Notes under the pieces: generated by a model | Told to the model about the DNA's origin: nothing | Databases searched by the model: none | What the model saw: the letters and a program-made list of their open reading frames with translations, nothing else | Translations under genes and position numbers: made by a program | In this document: positions 26,396-35,217 of the stretch, one piece after another | Numbering within the stretch: position 1 is the first letter of the stretch | Layout: every line of letters begins with the position of its first letter | From: CAWBFD01 sp963788115 | GTDB lineage: Bacteria > Actinomycetota > Thermoleophilia > Solirubrobacterales > 70-9 | DNA length: 64,000 bases | Reading direction: 5' to 3' | Assembly (NCBI GenBank): GCA_963788115.1 | Contig: CAWBFD010000004.1 | Span: forward strand, 372,001 to 436,000

Positions 26396-27145
26396 TCAGC
26401 CCGACGCGAGCGCCGCCCCCTGCTCCCGCTTCGCCGCCTCGATCAGCTCCAGCACCTCGCGCTCCCGCCCCTCCCGAACGAGCTCGACCGGGTCGGGCTC
26501 GCCGTTGACGATCCCCTCGAAGAACTGCTTGCGGTCCTGGTAGGTCGGCAGGGTCGCCTTCGCCCAGCCGCGAACGTCGTTCAGGATCACCGCCAGCCGC
26601 GCGTACGGCTCGCCGAACTCGTCCGCGATCTCGCGCTTCATCCGCTTGGCGAGCGCGGGGGAGGCCCCGGCAGTGGAGATCGCGATCGCGAGCGGACCGC
26701 TGCGCACGATTGCCGGCAGGATGAAGTTGCAAAGCGGGGGGACGTCGACCACGTTGACCAGCATCGCCCGCCGCTCTGCGCCCTCGTAGACCGAGATGTT
26801 GACGTCGGTGTCACCGGTCGCGGCGATCGCCAGGAACCGCCCGTCGAGGTCGCTCTCGCGGAAGGCCCGGCGCTCCCAGCGAATCGATCCCTCCTCGGCG
26901 AGCACCTCAAGCTCGGGGATGGCGTCGGGTGCAACCAGTGTCACCTCGCCGCTGCAGGCGAGCAGGCCCTCGACCTTTTCCAGCCCCACCTCGCCGCCTC
27001 CGACCACCAGGCACGGGCGGCCACCAAGCCTCAGACAGGCGATGTAGAGCGGCGTCTCGAGCATCCCACGCACGCACGACTGGTCGCAGATCCCCTTGCG
27101 GAGCTGGCAGACGCACTCCTTGCCGGCGAAGGCCTGGGCTGGCAT
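26396..27145 (-). CDS. Precorrin-2 dehydrogenase/sirohydrochlorin ferrochelatase (CysG N-domain-like)
   Basis: A 249-aa bifunctional-type enzyme of siroheme synthesis (Met8p/CysG-N family). The Rossmann NAD loop is CLVVGGGEVGLEKVEGLL. FLAIAATGDTDVN and VNVVDVPPLCNFILPAIVRSGPLAIAISTAGASPALAK are the family's signature stretches. An N-terminal extension carries C11-x-C13-x6-C20-x3-C24, possibly a metal or Fe-S site. The ATG at 27145 is chosen because TACCCT (27159-27154, minus) ends 8 nt upstream. It is divergent from topA. Siroheme would serve sulfite or nitrite reductases encoded elsewhere. Confidence 0.9.
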   Translation of the reverse strand: MPAQAFAGKECVCQLRKGICDQSCVRGMLETPLYIACLRLGGRPCLVVGGGEVGLEKVEGLLACSGEVTLVAPDAIPELEVLAEEGSIRWERRAFRESDLDGRFLAIAATGDTDVNISVYEGAERRAMLVNVVDVPPLCNFILPAIVRSGPLAIAISTAGASPALAKRMKREIADEFGEPYARLAVILNDVRGWAKATLPTYQDRKQFFEGIVNGEPDPVELVREGREREVLELIEAAKREQGAALASG

Positions 27146-27206
27146 TGCGGTCAAGGGTAACCGCGCTGGGCCGCCGGGACCCCTTGCTACCCTCGCCCGG
27201 CTTCAG

Positions 27207-29513
27207 ATGCGACTGATAGTCACCGAGAAGAACAACTCAGCAAAGCGGATCGCCGAGATCCTGTCCGGTGGCGCGGCCAAGGCCGACGCCACCTACAAGG
27301 TGCCCTTCTACACCTGGTCCGACACCGACGGCGAGCACATGGCGATCGGCCTCAAGGGCCATGTGATGAATCCGGCCTTCCCCGAGCGCTACTCGAACTG
27401 GCAGGAGACCGACCTGCACGAGTTGATCGATGCCAAGCTCGTAAAGGAGCCGACCGACAAGAACGTGCTCAAGGCGGTGCGCAAGGTGGCCAAGGATGCC
27501 GAGTCGATCGTGATCGCCACCGACTACGACCGCGAGGGGGAGCTGATCGGGCTAGAGGCGCTCGAGCAGATCGCCGACGCGAACCCCGCCGCGATCGACG
27601 GTGACGCGGCGGACTCCGAGGCGCCGCTCGCGAACCGGCCTCGGATCGAGCGGGCGCACTACTCGGCCCTGACCAAGGACGAGATCGAGCGGGCGTTCTC
27701 CAACCTCGACGACCTCTCCTATGACCTTGCCCACGCGGGCGCAGCGCGTCAGGACATCGATCTGATCTGGGGCGCCACCCTGACCCGGGCGGTGTCGCTG
27801 GCCACCCGTCGGTTCGGCTCGAACTTCCTCTCGGTCGGCCGCGTGCAGAGTCCGACGCTGGCGCTGATCGTCGAGCGGGAGCTGGAGCGGCGCGCCCACG
27901 TGCCGAAGCCGTACTGGGAGGTCTACGCGCGGTTCGAGCATCCCGACGGGGCGTTCGAGGCCCACCACGCGACCGATAAGTTCTGGGAGCGGGCCGAAGC
28001 GGACGCCGCGCTGGCCGGCACGAAGAGCCCCGGGGTCGTCAGCGAGGTCTCGTCCAGGCGCAACACCCGCAAGCCGCCCGCCCCCTACAACACGACGGCC
28101 TTCACCACCGATGCCTCAAGTCGGCTCGGGATCACACCGTCGCGCGCGATGCAGATCGCCGAGGACCTCTACATGGACGGGTTCATCTCGTATCCGCGTA
28201 CCGACAACACGGTGTATCCCCCGTCGCTTCCGGCGCGCGAACTGGTCGCTTCGCTCGTGCGGATCGGCGAGTTCGAGGCGGCCGCACCGCTGCTCGAGGG
28301 CGAGCTGCGGCCCACCCGGGGAAAGAAAGAGACGACCGATCACCCTCCGATCTACCCGACGCAGGCGATCTACCCGAGCGCCCTCGACGGTCCCAAGCGC
28401 CGCGTCTACGAGCTGGTCGTGCGCCGCTTCCTCGCCACCTTCTCGCCGCCGATGATCACCGAGTCGACCCGGGCGGACATCAAGGCCGGTGCGGAGACCT
28501 ACTTCGTCCGCGGCTCGGTCGTCATCGACCCCGGGTACGCGGCCATCTACACCTATGCGCGCTCGGCCGACGAGGAGATCCCCAAGCTGGAGGAGGGGCA
28601 GGAGCTGGCGCTCGACGGTGAACCGTGGCTCATCGACAAGGAGACGCAGCCACCGGCGCGGATCAGCCAGGGCAGGCTGGTCGAGATGATGGAGGAGCGC
28701 GGCCTGGGCACGAAGGCCACCCGCGCCGACATCATTCAGAAGCTCTATGACCGCGGCTACGTGTTCGGCAACCCGCCGGAGCCGTCGGAGACCGGAATCG
28801 CCATGTACAAGGCGTTCCACGAGTACGTCCCGCGGATGGCGACGCCGGAGATGACCGCCGAGCTCGAGCACGACATGGATGAGATCGCCGCGGGCAAGAC
28901 CTCGAGGGACGAGGTCCTGAGGATCAGCCGCGAGATGCTCCACTCAACGACCGCCGACCTCCAGGAGCGCAACGAGGCGTTCGCGAAGCAGATCTGGGCC
29001 GGGATGGACGAGGACAAGTTCCTCGGACCGTGCAGCGTCTGCGAGGAGGCCGGCCGGGCCCACGAGGACGGTTCCCCGAACCGCCTGCGGATCGTGGAGC
29101 TCAGGGGCGGCAAGCGAATGTACGGCTGCGAGGGCTGGAGTCGGGATGACCCTGACTCGCCCGACTCCTGCACGGTCAGCGGCCCGCTCCCCGGCCGGGG
29201 CTACGAGCTCTGGCGCCTTGAGGAGCGCTGCTCGATTTGCGGCCAGATGCCGCGACTCACCGTGAAGGGCTTTCGCGGGCGCCCATGGAAGCTGTGCCTC
29301 AACGACGACTGTCCGTCGATGGTCGAGATGCGCGAGAAGCGCGACGAGCGCCAGCGCGCCCGCGAGGCCAGGGAGCAGGCGAAGGCGGACGCGCCCTCCG
29401 ATGCGACCGAGCCCGCGGCGCCGCCGAAGGGCAACGGTGGGAGATCCAGGCGAAAGCCCTCACCCGGGACCGCCCGCACCAAGCGCGCCGGCTCGCGCTC
29501 CAAGGCGAGCTAG
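27207..29513 (+). CDS. topA: DNA topoisomerase I, archaeal-like type IA
   Basis: A 768-aa type IA topoisomerase that relaxes negative supercoils. The Toprim domain starts MRLIVTEKNNSAKRIAEIL and has the metal motif ATDYDREGELIG. The active-site Tyr (about residue 328) is in FISYPRTDNTVYP, a form typical of archaeal TopA, whereas bacterial enzymes usually read YxRTDS. Next come RGLGTKATRADII and two C-terminal zinc-finger regions (CSVCEEAG..., CSICGQMP...CLNDDC), then a basic tail. The ATG at 27207 begins the conserved region; TACCCT (27188-27193) lies 13 nt upstream. Its TAG stop overlaps the -10 box of tmk. Confidence 0.95.
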   Translation: MRLIVTEKNNSAKRIAEILSGGAAKADATYKVPFYTWSDTDGEHMAIGLKGHVMNPAFPERYSNWQETDLHELIDAKLVKEPTDKNVLKAVRKVAKDAESIVIATDYDREGELIGLEALEQIADANPAAIDGDAADSEAPLANRPRIERAHYSALTKDEIERAFSNLDDLSYDLAHAGAARQDIDLIWGATLTRAVSLATRRFGSNFLSVGRVQSPTLALIVERELERRAHVPKPYWEVYARFEHPDGAFEAHHATDKFWERAEADAALAGTKSPGVVSEVSSRRNTRKPPAPYNTTAFTTDASSRLGITPSRAMQIAEDLYMDGFISYPRTDNTVYPPSLPARELVASLVRIGEFEAAAPLLEGELRPTRGKKETTDHPPIYPTQAIYPSALDGPKRRVYELVVRRFLATFSPPMITESTRADIKAGAETYFVRGSVVIDPGYAAIYTYARSADEEIPKLEEGQELALDGEPWLIDKETQPPARISQGRLVEMMEERGLGTKATRADIIQKLYDRGYVFGNPPEPSETGIAMYKAFHEYVPRMATPEMTAELEHDMDEIAAGKTSRDEVLRISREMLHSTTADLQERNEAFAKQIWAGMDEDKFLGPCSVCEEAGRAHEDGSPNRLRIVELRGGKRMYGCEGWSRDDPDSPDSCTVSGPLPGRGYELWRLEERCSICGQMPRLTVKGFRGRPWKLCLNDDCPSMVEMREKRDERQRAREAREQAKADAPSDATEPAAPPKGNGGRSRRKPSPGTARTKRAGSRSKAS

Positions 29514-29516
29514 CTT
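29511..29516 (+). promoter_or_regulatory. -10 box, leaderless tmk (overlaps topA stop)
   Basis: TAGCTT begins with the topA stop codon and ends 6 nt before the tmk GTG at 29523. Confidence 0.45.
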
Positions 29517-29522
29517 CCCGGC

Positions 29523-30194
29523 GTGTTCATCACGCTCGAGGGCATCGACCGCTCGGGGAAGACGACCCAGGCGGCGATGCTGGCCGAAGCCCTGGGCCCG
29601 GACACGGTGCGGCTGCGAGAGCCCGGGGGCACCGAGGCCGGCGAGCGAATCAGGACGATCCTCAAGGACCCGGCGCTCGCGCTCAACCCCGGGGCCGAGC
29701 TGCTGCTCTTCTGTGCCGCGCGGTCGGAGCTCGCGACCACGGTGATCGCCACCGCCAGGGCGGAGGGACGCGACATAGTCTGCGATCGATACGTCGACTC
29801 GACGGCGGCATACCAGGGCGCCGCGATCGGCGGTTTCTTCGTCGATGCTCCCGGGTTCGAGGGCTGCAGCGCGCTCGACATCGGCATCGACCTGATTGAG
29901 GACCTGAACCGGCTCATCATCGGGGAATGCGTGCCCGACCTGACAGTGTTGGTGCGGGTTGATCCCGAGACGGCCGCCGACCGCGGCCAGCAGCGGCTCG
30001 CCGCCGGCGGCTCGGGCGTGGCCGATCGCTTCGAGGCCAGGGGGATCGAGTTCCAGCGCGAGCTCGCCGCCGCCTACGAGAAGCTCGCCGACCGCCACCC
30101 GGAGCGGATCGTGCCGATCGACGGCGAGGGCGATCCGGATCAGGTGCACACGCGCGCGATGCAGGCGGTGAGGAGCAGGCGTGGTGACCTCTGA
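29523..30194 (+). CDS. tmk: Thymidylate kinase
   Basis: A 223-aa cytosolic kinase converting dTMP to dTDP. The P-loop is EGIDRSGKTTQ. The substrate-binding DR motif is CDRYVDSTAAYQG, preceded by RLREPGGTEAGERIR. The LID region (FEARGIEFQRELAAAYEKLA) is near the C-terminus. Length is normal. The GTG at 29523 has a TAGCTT hexamer 6 nt upstream, so it may be made from its own leaderless mRNA besides read-through from topA. Its end overlaps the start of holB by 14 nt, the common tmk-holB arrangement. Confidence 0.96.
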   Translation: MFITLEGIDRSGKTTQAAMLAEALGPDTVRLREPGGTEAGERIRTILKDPALALNPGAELLLFCAARSELATTVIATARAEGRDIVCDRYVDSTAAYQGAAIGGFFVDAPGFEGCSALDIGIDLIEDLNRLIIGECVPDLTVLVRVDPETAADRGQQRLAAGGSGVADRFEARGIEFQRELAAAYEKLADRHPERIVPIDGEGDPDQVHTRAMQAVRSRRGDL

Positions 30195-31332
30195 GGCTGC
30201 GCTTCCCCAGGCGCTCGAAGACGCCACCGAGCGTCAGGCAGCGGCTCGGATGGCGCTCACGGCCGCGCTTCGGTCGCCCCTCCATGCGTACCTGTTCACT
30301 GGACCGCGCGGATCAGGGAAGCGGGCGGGCGCCCGCGCCTTCGCCGCCGAGCTCATCGCCGAGGGCGCACCCGACCCGGCGGATGCCCGCCGGCGGGCGC
30401 TCCTCGATCCGTCCCCGCACCCGGACCTCGTGTGGCTCGACCCGACCGGCACTCAGCACCTGGTCGAGGAGGTCCGGCGCCGCGTGATCGCCGCCGCGGC
30501 CTACCGGCCGTTCGAGGGCGAGCGCAGGGTGTTCGTGATCGCCGAGGCCGAGGCGATGGCCGAGGAGAGCCAGAACGCGCTGCTGAAGACGCTCGAAGAG
30601 CCGGCCCGCTTCGCCCATTTGATCCTGATCAGCGCCGAGCCCGAGGCGCTGCTGGAGACGGTCCGGTCGCGATGCCAGACGGTCGCCTTCGCTGCGCTCT
30701 CCCCCGAGGTGACCGAGCGCCGGCTGGCCGAGCGCGATCCCGGGATCGAGTCGACCGAACGGCACGCGGTGGCCCGTCTTGCGCGGGGGGATCTGAGCCT
30801 CGCCGTGTTCCTCTCTTCGGATTCGGGTCGCGACCTGCGCACCGGCGCCGAGTCGTCGGTGCGCGCGGCCGCGGAGGGCGATCTCGCCGGTGCGCCCTGG
30901 CGCGGCCTCCTCGAGGCCGCCGAGTCCGCGGGCTCACGGGCCGGCTCCGACGCCGAAGCCCGCGCCGAGGCCGCCGCGGCGGAGCTGGGGGAGGCGCGGG
31001 GGCCGGCCGCGCGCCGGCAGGCCAGGCTGGGGCAGGAGGAGTCGCGGCGGGCAGCGAGGCGTGCCCGGACCGAGGCGCTGGATCTGGCGCTGGTCCTGGT
31101 GGGATCCTGGCTTCGCGACCTCGCGGCGGCCGGCGAGGACGCCGACGAGCTGGTGCACAACTCGGACCGGCTCGAGCAGGTTCGTCAGCTGGCCGAGGGC
31201 ACCGACCCGCGTCGCGCCCGACGCGCGGCGGAGCTCGTGCTCGACACCCGCAGGCGGCTTCAGGTGAATGTCGGCGAGGAGTTGGCGCTCGAGGCGCTCT
31301 TCTATCGCGTTGCCTTCCTCCTGGGCCGCTGA
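30181..31332 (+). CDS. holB: DNA polymerase III subunit delta'
   Basis: A 383-aa clamp-loader subunit, non-motor member of the AAA+ complex that loads the sliding clamp. The P-loop region reads TGPRGSGKRAGARAFA. The Walker B/sensor stretch is VFVIAEAEAMAEESQNALLKTLEEPARFAHLILIS, and VRSRCQTVAFA is the SRC arginine-finger motif. The C-terminal third is Ala/Glu/Arg-rich and helical. The GTG start overlaps tmk by 14 nt, so translation is probably coupled. Confidence 0.93.
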   Translation: MVTSEAALPQALEDATERQAAARMALTAALRSPLHAYLFTGPRGSGKRAGARAFAAELIAEGAPDPADARRRALLDPSPHPDLVWLDPTGTQHLVEEVRRRVIAAAAYRPFEGERRVFVIAEAEAMAEESQNALLKTLEEPARFAHLILISAEPEALLETVRSRCQTVAFAALSPEVTERRLAERDPGIESTERHAVARLARGDLSLAVFLSSDSGRDLRTGAESSVRAAAEGDLAGAPWRGLLEAAESAGSRAGSDAEARAEAAAAELGEARGPAARRQARLGQEESRRAARRARTEALDLALVLVGSWLRDLAAAGEDADELVHNSDRLEQVRQLAEGTDPRRARRAAELVLDTRRRLQVNVGEELALEALFYRVAFLLGR

Positions 31333-31392
31333 CAGGCCCGGTTTCGGGCACCGCGGACGCACCGGCTTGTTGGCGAACGCTTAAATGTCATC

Positions 31393-33141
31393 GTGGCGAT
31401 CGGGGAGGCGCAAACCGCATCGAGGAGACCGTTCGGCGTTCGCCTGTATCTCGCAATCGCCTTCGCCCTGGTGGCGCTGGTCACCGCGGGCCTTGCCGTC
31501 CTGCTGGCGGGTGGCACGTCGGAGAACGTCAACGAGCGCTCCGAGGCGCTCACGGTCGGGCGCACCATCGGCCTCGCCGATGAGATCGGTGACCGTGCCC
31601 CCGTCGCGGCCCCCGCGCTGCTCGCCGACTCGGTCAGCGATCCGGGGTACTCGTCGTGGGCGTTCGGTCCGCACGGGAAGCTGATCACCCCCGAGATCTC
31701 GCGCGGGGTCGAGTTGTCGAACGTCCCCGGCTATGAGCGAGCGGTGCGCCGGGCCGCGGAGAACGGCTCGCGCACGGTCGAGAGCCGGCCGGACGGGATC
31801 ACGCTGGTTGCGACCCCGGTGTTCCGCCAGGGCAGGCTCGACGGCGCGGTGCTGGCGCGGGGCGAGCAGCCGGAGGAGATCAGGGAGGTGATCGAGGATG
31901 TTGAAGACAACCGGCTGACGGCAGCGTTGATCGCGCTCGGGGTCGCCGTCCTGGTGAGCTTCCTGGCGGCCAGCGCGATCACCACCCGGGTCAAGCGATT
32001 GGCCGAGAGCGCCGCGCGCATCACCGAGGGGCGTCTCGACGAGCCGCTCGAGGGCGCCGGCGGCCGCGATGAGATCACCGACCTCGGCAACGCCCTGGAG
32101 ACCATGCGCAGCGCGCTCCGGGAGACCTTCGGCGCGCTGCGCTCCGAGCGCGACCGGCTGTCGGCGATCTTTGACGCCCTCGACGACGCTGTGATGGTCG
32201 TCGGCGCCGGCGGGGCCGTGCGCTTCTGCAACGCCTCGGCGGAGTCGCTGATCGGCCCGGATCACAAGGTCCCGGGCGCGTTCCTGCCCTGGCTGAATCG
32301 CGCCCGGGGCGGGGGTACCGCCGAGCACGATGCGTTGCGGGTGGGCGACCGCGTCTACGCCATCGGCGCCCACCAGCTACCGGCCGAGGATGCGGTGCTG
32401 GCGGTCGTCCGCGACCGCACGGAGGAGCTTCGCCGGGAGCTCGCGGAACGGGAGTTCGTCTCCAACGCCGCCCACGAGCTGCGGAACCCGATCGCCGGGA
32501 TCTCGGGGTCGATCGAGGTCTTGGCGGCTGGAGCGAAGGACGACCCTGAGGCCCGCGAGCACTTCCTCGCCCGTCTCTCCGATGACGTCGATCGCGTCAG
32601 CCGGCTGACCGAATCGCTGTTGACGCTCGCTCGTGTGGACTCGATCGGCGAAAGCGGCGTGGCGAGCTTCGACGTCAGCCTGGCGGTCGAGGAGGCCGTC
32701 CAGGCCGTTGCTCCTCCGGAGGGCATCGAGGTCCAGCTCGAGGTCAAGCCCGAGTTGGTTGCCGAGGGCGACCCAGTGCTGCTCCGGCAAGTCCTCATCG
32801 GCCTGCTCACCAACGCGTTCAAGAACACGCCGGCGCCAGGGACCGTGGGAGTCCGGGCCTCCCGCGGTGTCGGGAACGACGGCCGTCCAGGCTATGTGCT
32901 GGTTGAGGTCTCGGACAGCGGTTCCGGAATAGCTCCCGACGAGCTCAACCGCATCTTCGAGCGCTTCTACCGGGGAGCCGGAGCGCTCGAGCAGGAGGGG
33001 TTCGGCCTCGGTCTCTCGATCGCGAAGCGCATGGTGGACGTGATGGGCGGCGAGATCGGGGTCCGGTCCGAGGTCGGTGCGGGCAGCACCTTCTGGATCC
33101 GCTTGACGGAGTCCGAGCCCGCGGCAACGCCCGTGGCCTGA
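31393..33141 (+). CDS. Sensor histidine kinase (HAMP-PAS-like-HisKA-HATPase)
   Basis: A 582-aa membrane sensor kinase. TM1 (VRLYLAIAFALVALVTAGLAVLLAG) and TM2 (LTAALIALGVAVLVSFLAASAI) enclose a roughly 130-residue extracytoplasmic domain. HAMP follows (RVKRLAESAARITEGRLDEPLEG), then a PAS-like region (IFDALDDAVMVVGAGGAVRFCNASAESLIG). HisKA has phospho-acceptor His361 in SNAAHELRNPIAGISGS. The HATPase has VLIGLLTNAFKNTP (N box), VSDSGSGIAPDEL (G1) and GFGLGLSIAKRMV (G2). It lies 70 bp before its response regulator. A TTAAAT hexamer ends 6 nt before the GTG. Overall design resembles PhoR/SenX3-type kinases; the stimulus is unknown. Confidence 0.95.
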   Translation: MAIGEAQTASRRPFGVRLYLAIAFALVALVTAGLAVLLAGGTSENVNERSEALTVGRTIGLADEIGDRAPVAAPALLADSVSDPGYSSWAFGPHGKLITPEISRGVELSNVPGYERAVRRAAENGSRTVESRPDGITLVATPVFRQGRLDGAVLARGEQPEEIREVIEDVEDNRLTAALIALGVAVLVSFLAASAITTRVKRLAESAARITEGRLDEPLEGAGGRDEITDLGNALETMRSALRETFGALRSERDRLSAIFDALDDAVMVVGAGGAVRFCNASAESLIGPDHKVPGAFLPWLNRARGGGTAEHDALRVGDRVYAIGAHQLPAEDAVLAVVRDRTEELRRELAEREFVSNAAHELRNPIAGISGSIEVLAAGAKDDPEAREHFLARLSDDVDRVSRLTESLLTLARVDSIGESGVASFDVSLAVEEAVQAVAPPEGIEVQLEVKPELVAEGDPVLLRQVLIGLLTNAFKNTPAPGTVGVRASRGVGNDGRPGYVLVEVSDSGSGIAPDELNRIFERFYRGAGALEQEGFGLGLSIAKRMVDVMGGEIGVRSEVGAGSTFWIRLTESEPAATPVA

Positions 33142-33211
33142 GCCCGATCGCCGATGCCGGGAGCTGGCGAGACCTAGTAGAACACCAACAAACGACTAGC
33201 AGAACACGAAC

Positions 33212-33928
33212 ATGAGCACAGGCCGAATCCTGATTGCCGACGACGAGCCGTCGGTTCGCGACGCCGTCGGCTATGCCCTTCAGCAGGAGGGCTACGAAGT
33301 CACCCTGGCGAGCGACGGCGAGGACGCCGATGAGAAGGTCGCCAATGGCGCACCCGACTTCGACCTGCTGATCCTGGACATCATGATGCCGGGCCGCAGC
33401 GGGCTCGACATCTGCCGCGACGTGCGCGCGCGGAGTCCGGTGCCGATCATCCTGCTGACGGCGAAGGACGCTGAGGTCGACAAGGTGGTTGGGCTCGAGG
33501 TGGGCGCCGACGATTACGTGACCAAGCCGTTCTCGGTGCGGGAGCTGATCGGTCGCGTTCGCGCTCAGCTGCGCCGGCGCGAGCTCGACCGCTCCTCCAC
33601 CGCTGGCGAGAGCAAGACGATCGAGGCGGGACCCGTGCGGATCGATCTCGCCCGCCATCTGGTCAGCATCAGGGGTAGGCCAGTCAACCTGACCCGATCC
33701 GAATTTCAGGTCCTGCGGCTCCTCGCCGAGAGCCCGGGCCAGGTCTTCAGCAGGCTGGAGATCATGGAGGAGCTGTGGCAGTCGGAGTTCTCCGGCGACG
33801 TTCGCGCCTGCGACGTCCACATCTCGAATCTCCGCCAGAAGATCGAGTCTGATCCTCAGCAGCCCGAGCTGGTGCGCACCGTCCGGGGGATCGGCTACCG
33901 CTTGGCGGAGGCGGACGAGCTCGCCTGA
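33212..33928 (+). CDS. OmpR/PhoB family response regulator
   Basis: A 238-aa DNA-binding response regulator. Receiver domain residues are D10, D11 and phospho-acceptor D56 (LLILDIMMPG), the Thr in IILLTAKD and the Lys in DYVTKPF. The C-terminal winged helix reads NLTRSEFQVLRLLAESPGQVFSRLEIMEELW...VHISNLRQKIE and ends with the wing VRTVRGIGYRL. It directly follows the histidine kinase and is surely its partner. Target genes are not evident here. Confidence 0.97.
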   Translation: MSTGRILIADDEPSVRDAVGYALQQEGYEVTLASDGEDADEKVANGAPDFDLLILDIMMPGRSGLDICRDVRARSPVPIILLTAKDAEVDKVVGLEVGADDYVTKPFSVRELIGRVRAQLRRRELDRSSTAGESKTIEAGPVRIDLARHLVSIRGRPVNLTRSEFQVLRLLAESPGQVFSRLEIMEELWQSEFSGDVRACDVHISNLRQKIESDPQQPELVRTVRGIGYRLAEADELA

Positions 33929-33953
33929 CGGGCGCGGGGCGGCGCGGCGACAA

Positions 33954-33995
33954 GCGGGAGACGGGATTCGAACCCGTGAGCCCCTCATTACGAAT
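33954..33995 (-). repeat. Displaced 3' half of tRNA-Thr(CGT), attachment-site copy
   Basis: 42 nt match positions 35022-35063 of the intact tRNA-Thr(CGT) gene with two mismatches and in the same orientation. The copy covers acceptor, T-arm, variable loop, 3' anticodon stem and anticodon loop, then diverges exactly in the anticodon loop. This is the expected structure of the distal att site of an element inserted in that tRNA. Confidence 0.8.
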
Positions 33996-34115
33996 ACGGC
34001 CGGGCGCTTGCGGGATTCTGCGGGTTGTCGGGGTTCCCGGCTCGCCCATGCGGAAAGCGGCGGCCCCGCGCCGGGTGGACGAGGGGCGGGTTTCCGGGGT
34101 TTCTCGGGGTGGGCA

Positions 34116-34133
34116 TTGCCCACCCCTTGCCCA
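34116..34133. repeat. TTGCCCA direct-repeat pair (left end)
   Basis: TTGCCCA occurs at 34116-34122 and 34127-34133. A matching pair lies near the right end (34951-34957 and 34963-34969). Possible arm-type integrase sites of the lost element. Confidence 0.4.
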
Positions 34134-34215
34134 TCCGACGTCGCGGAGCCCGAACGCGAGCCAAGTATTCCGACTACGGGACCTACCGTGTAGCGACCGC
34201 TACCCTCGGCGGTCC

Positions 34216-34806
34216 GTGGATGCCCGCACCGCAGACGGCACCCTGTCGGCGCCACTCGCGGCCGGCCTCGCCGCACTGGGCCTGAGCGCGATCGTCACCG
34301 CTCTTCAGGGGAGCCGCACGGGGGCGGTGATGTTCGCGCTCTGCTTCGCAGGGGTGGTGGCGGCCTGGTGGCTCGGGGCGCGTCGCGCCTCGCTCACGGT
34401 CCTCGCGGCCAGCCTCACCGTGCTCGTCTGGCTGTTCCTCACCGGGAGCTTCGGGCACGCGCGCGTCGTCACCACCGCGGCCCATGCGATCGCGAGCGCG
34501 CTGGTCGCCTGGACCCTCGTCGGGATCCTGGACCGCCGGCTCGACGCGGAACCCGGGCACGTCAGGCGCGCCGCCGCGCTCGGCGCTTTGGCCGCGACGA
34601 TGGTGGTGGGCCTTGGCTGGGAGGCCGCCGAGTGGAGCGCCGATGCCCTGATCCGAACCGACCTCGCGCTAACGGTCCGTGACACGGTCATGGATCTCGT
34701 GTTCGACTTCCTCGGCGCGTGCGCCGGCGCGATCGCGGCCGTCAGGTTGCGGGGCTACCGAGACCCGTCACAGTCGAGAGTGCAGCGCAAAGCCGCGTCA
34801 CACTGA
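34216..34806 (+). CDS. Polytopic membrane protein (DUF2238/YjdF-like)
   Basis: A 196-aa protein of five to six membrane segments, starting LAAGLAALGLSAIVTAL, then VMFALCFAGVVAAWWLGA and LTVLAASLTVLVWLFL. A later segment has VVGLGWEAAEW followed by DTVMDLVFDFLGACAGAIAAV. The pattern Gly-Trp-Glu...Glu-Trp...Asp-Thr...Asp is reminiscent of the YjdF/DUF2238 membrane family of unknown function. The GTG at 34216 follows TACCCT (34201-34206) by 9 nt. It is the only gene between the two tRNA-Thr att copies, so it is cargo of a decayed integrative element or a gene captured by it. Confidence 0.65.
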   Translation: MDARTADGTLSAPLAAGLAALGLSAIVTALQGSRTGAVMFALCFAGVVAAWWLGARRASLTVLAASLTVLVWLFLTGSFGHARVVTTAAHAIASALVAWTLVGILDRRLDAEPGHVRRAAALGALAATMVVGLGWEAAEWSADALIRTDLALTVRDTVMDLVFDFLGACAGAIAAVRLRGYRDPSQSRVQRKAASH

Positions 34807-34950
34807 AGCTCGCGAGAAACGAGTGTCAGCCGATGCCCGCGGTTTGCAGGGGCTATCGGGGGCGCCGATGCCGGGGCGATCCCCGTCCCGAATCGGTGAA
34901 CCGGCTTTCGCGGGTTCTCGTGGTCGCTCGGCGGCTCCGGCGGCCGGGCC

Positions 34951-34969
34951 TTGCCCAATCCCTTGCCCA
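34951..34969. repeat. TTGCCCA direct-repeat pair (right end)
   Basis: Copies at 34951-34957 and 34963-34969, about 50 bp from the 3' end of tRNA-Thr. The rest of 34807-35020 has no gene that I can support. Confidence 0.4.
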
Positions 34970-35020
34970 CCGGACGCGAGCGGCGCCCCGGAGGGCGCCG
35001 CGTTCCGCTTGCTAGAGCCA

Positions 35021-35094
35021 AGCCGGAGACGGGATTCGAACCCGTGACCCCCTCATTACGAATGAGGTGCTCTGGCCAGCTGAGCTACTCCGGC
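35021..35094 (-). tRNA. tRNA-Thr (anticodon CGT)
   Basis: A complete 74-nt cloverleaf on the minus strand. Acceptor GCCGGAG pairs with CTCCGGC, with discriminator T. The D-arm is AGCTCAG...CCAGAGC, the anticodon arm CCTCA-TTCGTAA-TGAGG with anticodon CGT, and the T-arm ACGGG-TTCGAAT-CCCGT. CCA is not encoded. Its 3' half is duplicated about 1 kb downstream (33954-33995). Confidence 0.97.
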
Positions 35095-35217
35095 GCGGCC
35101 GGCCCATTCTAGGTGGCCGTGATCGTTCGACCCCGACGCTCCGCGGAGCAGCCGGACCCAGTCGCCTCGAGATCAGGTTCGGCGAGTTCCTCGCCGCGGC
35201 CTGAGCCTCGTTCAATC

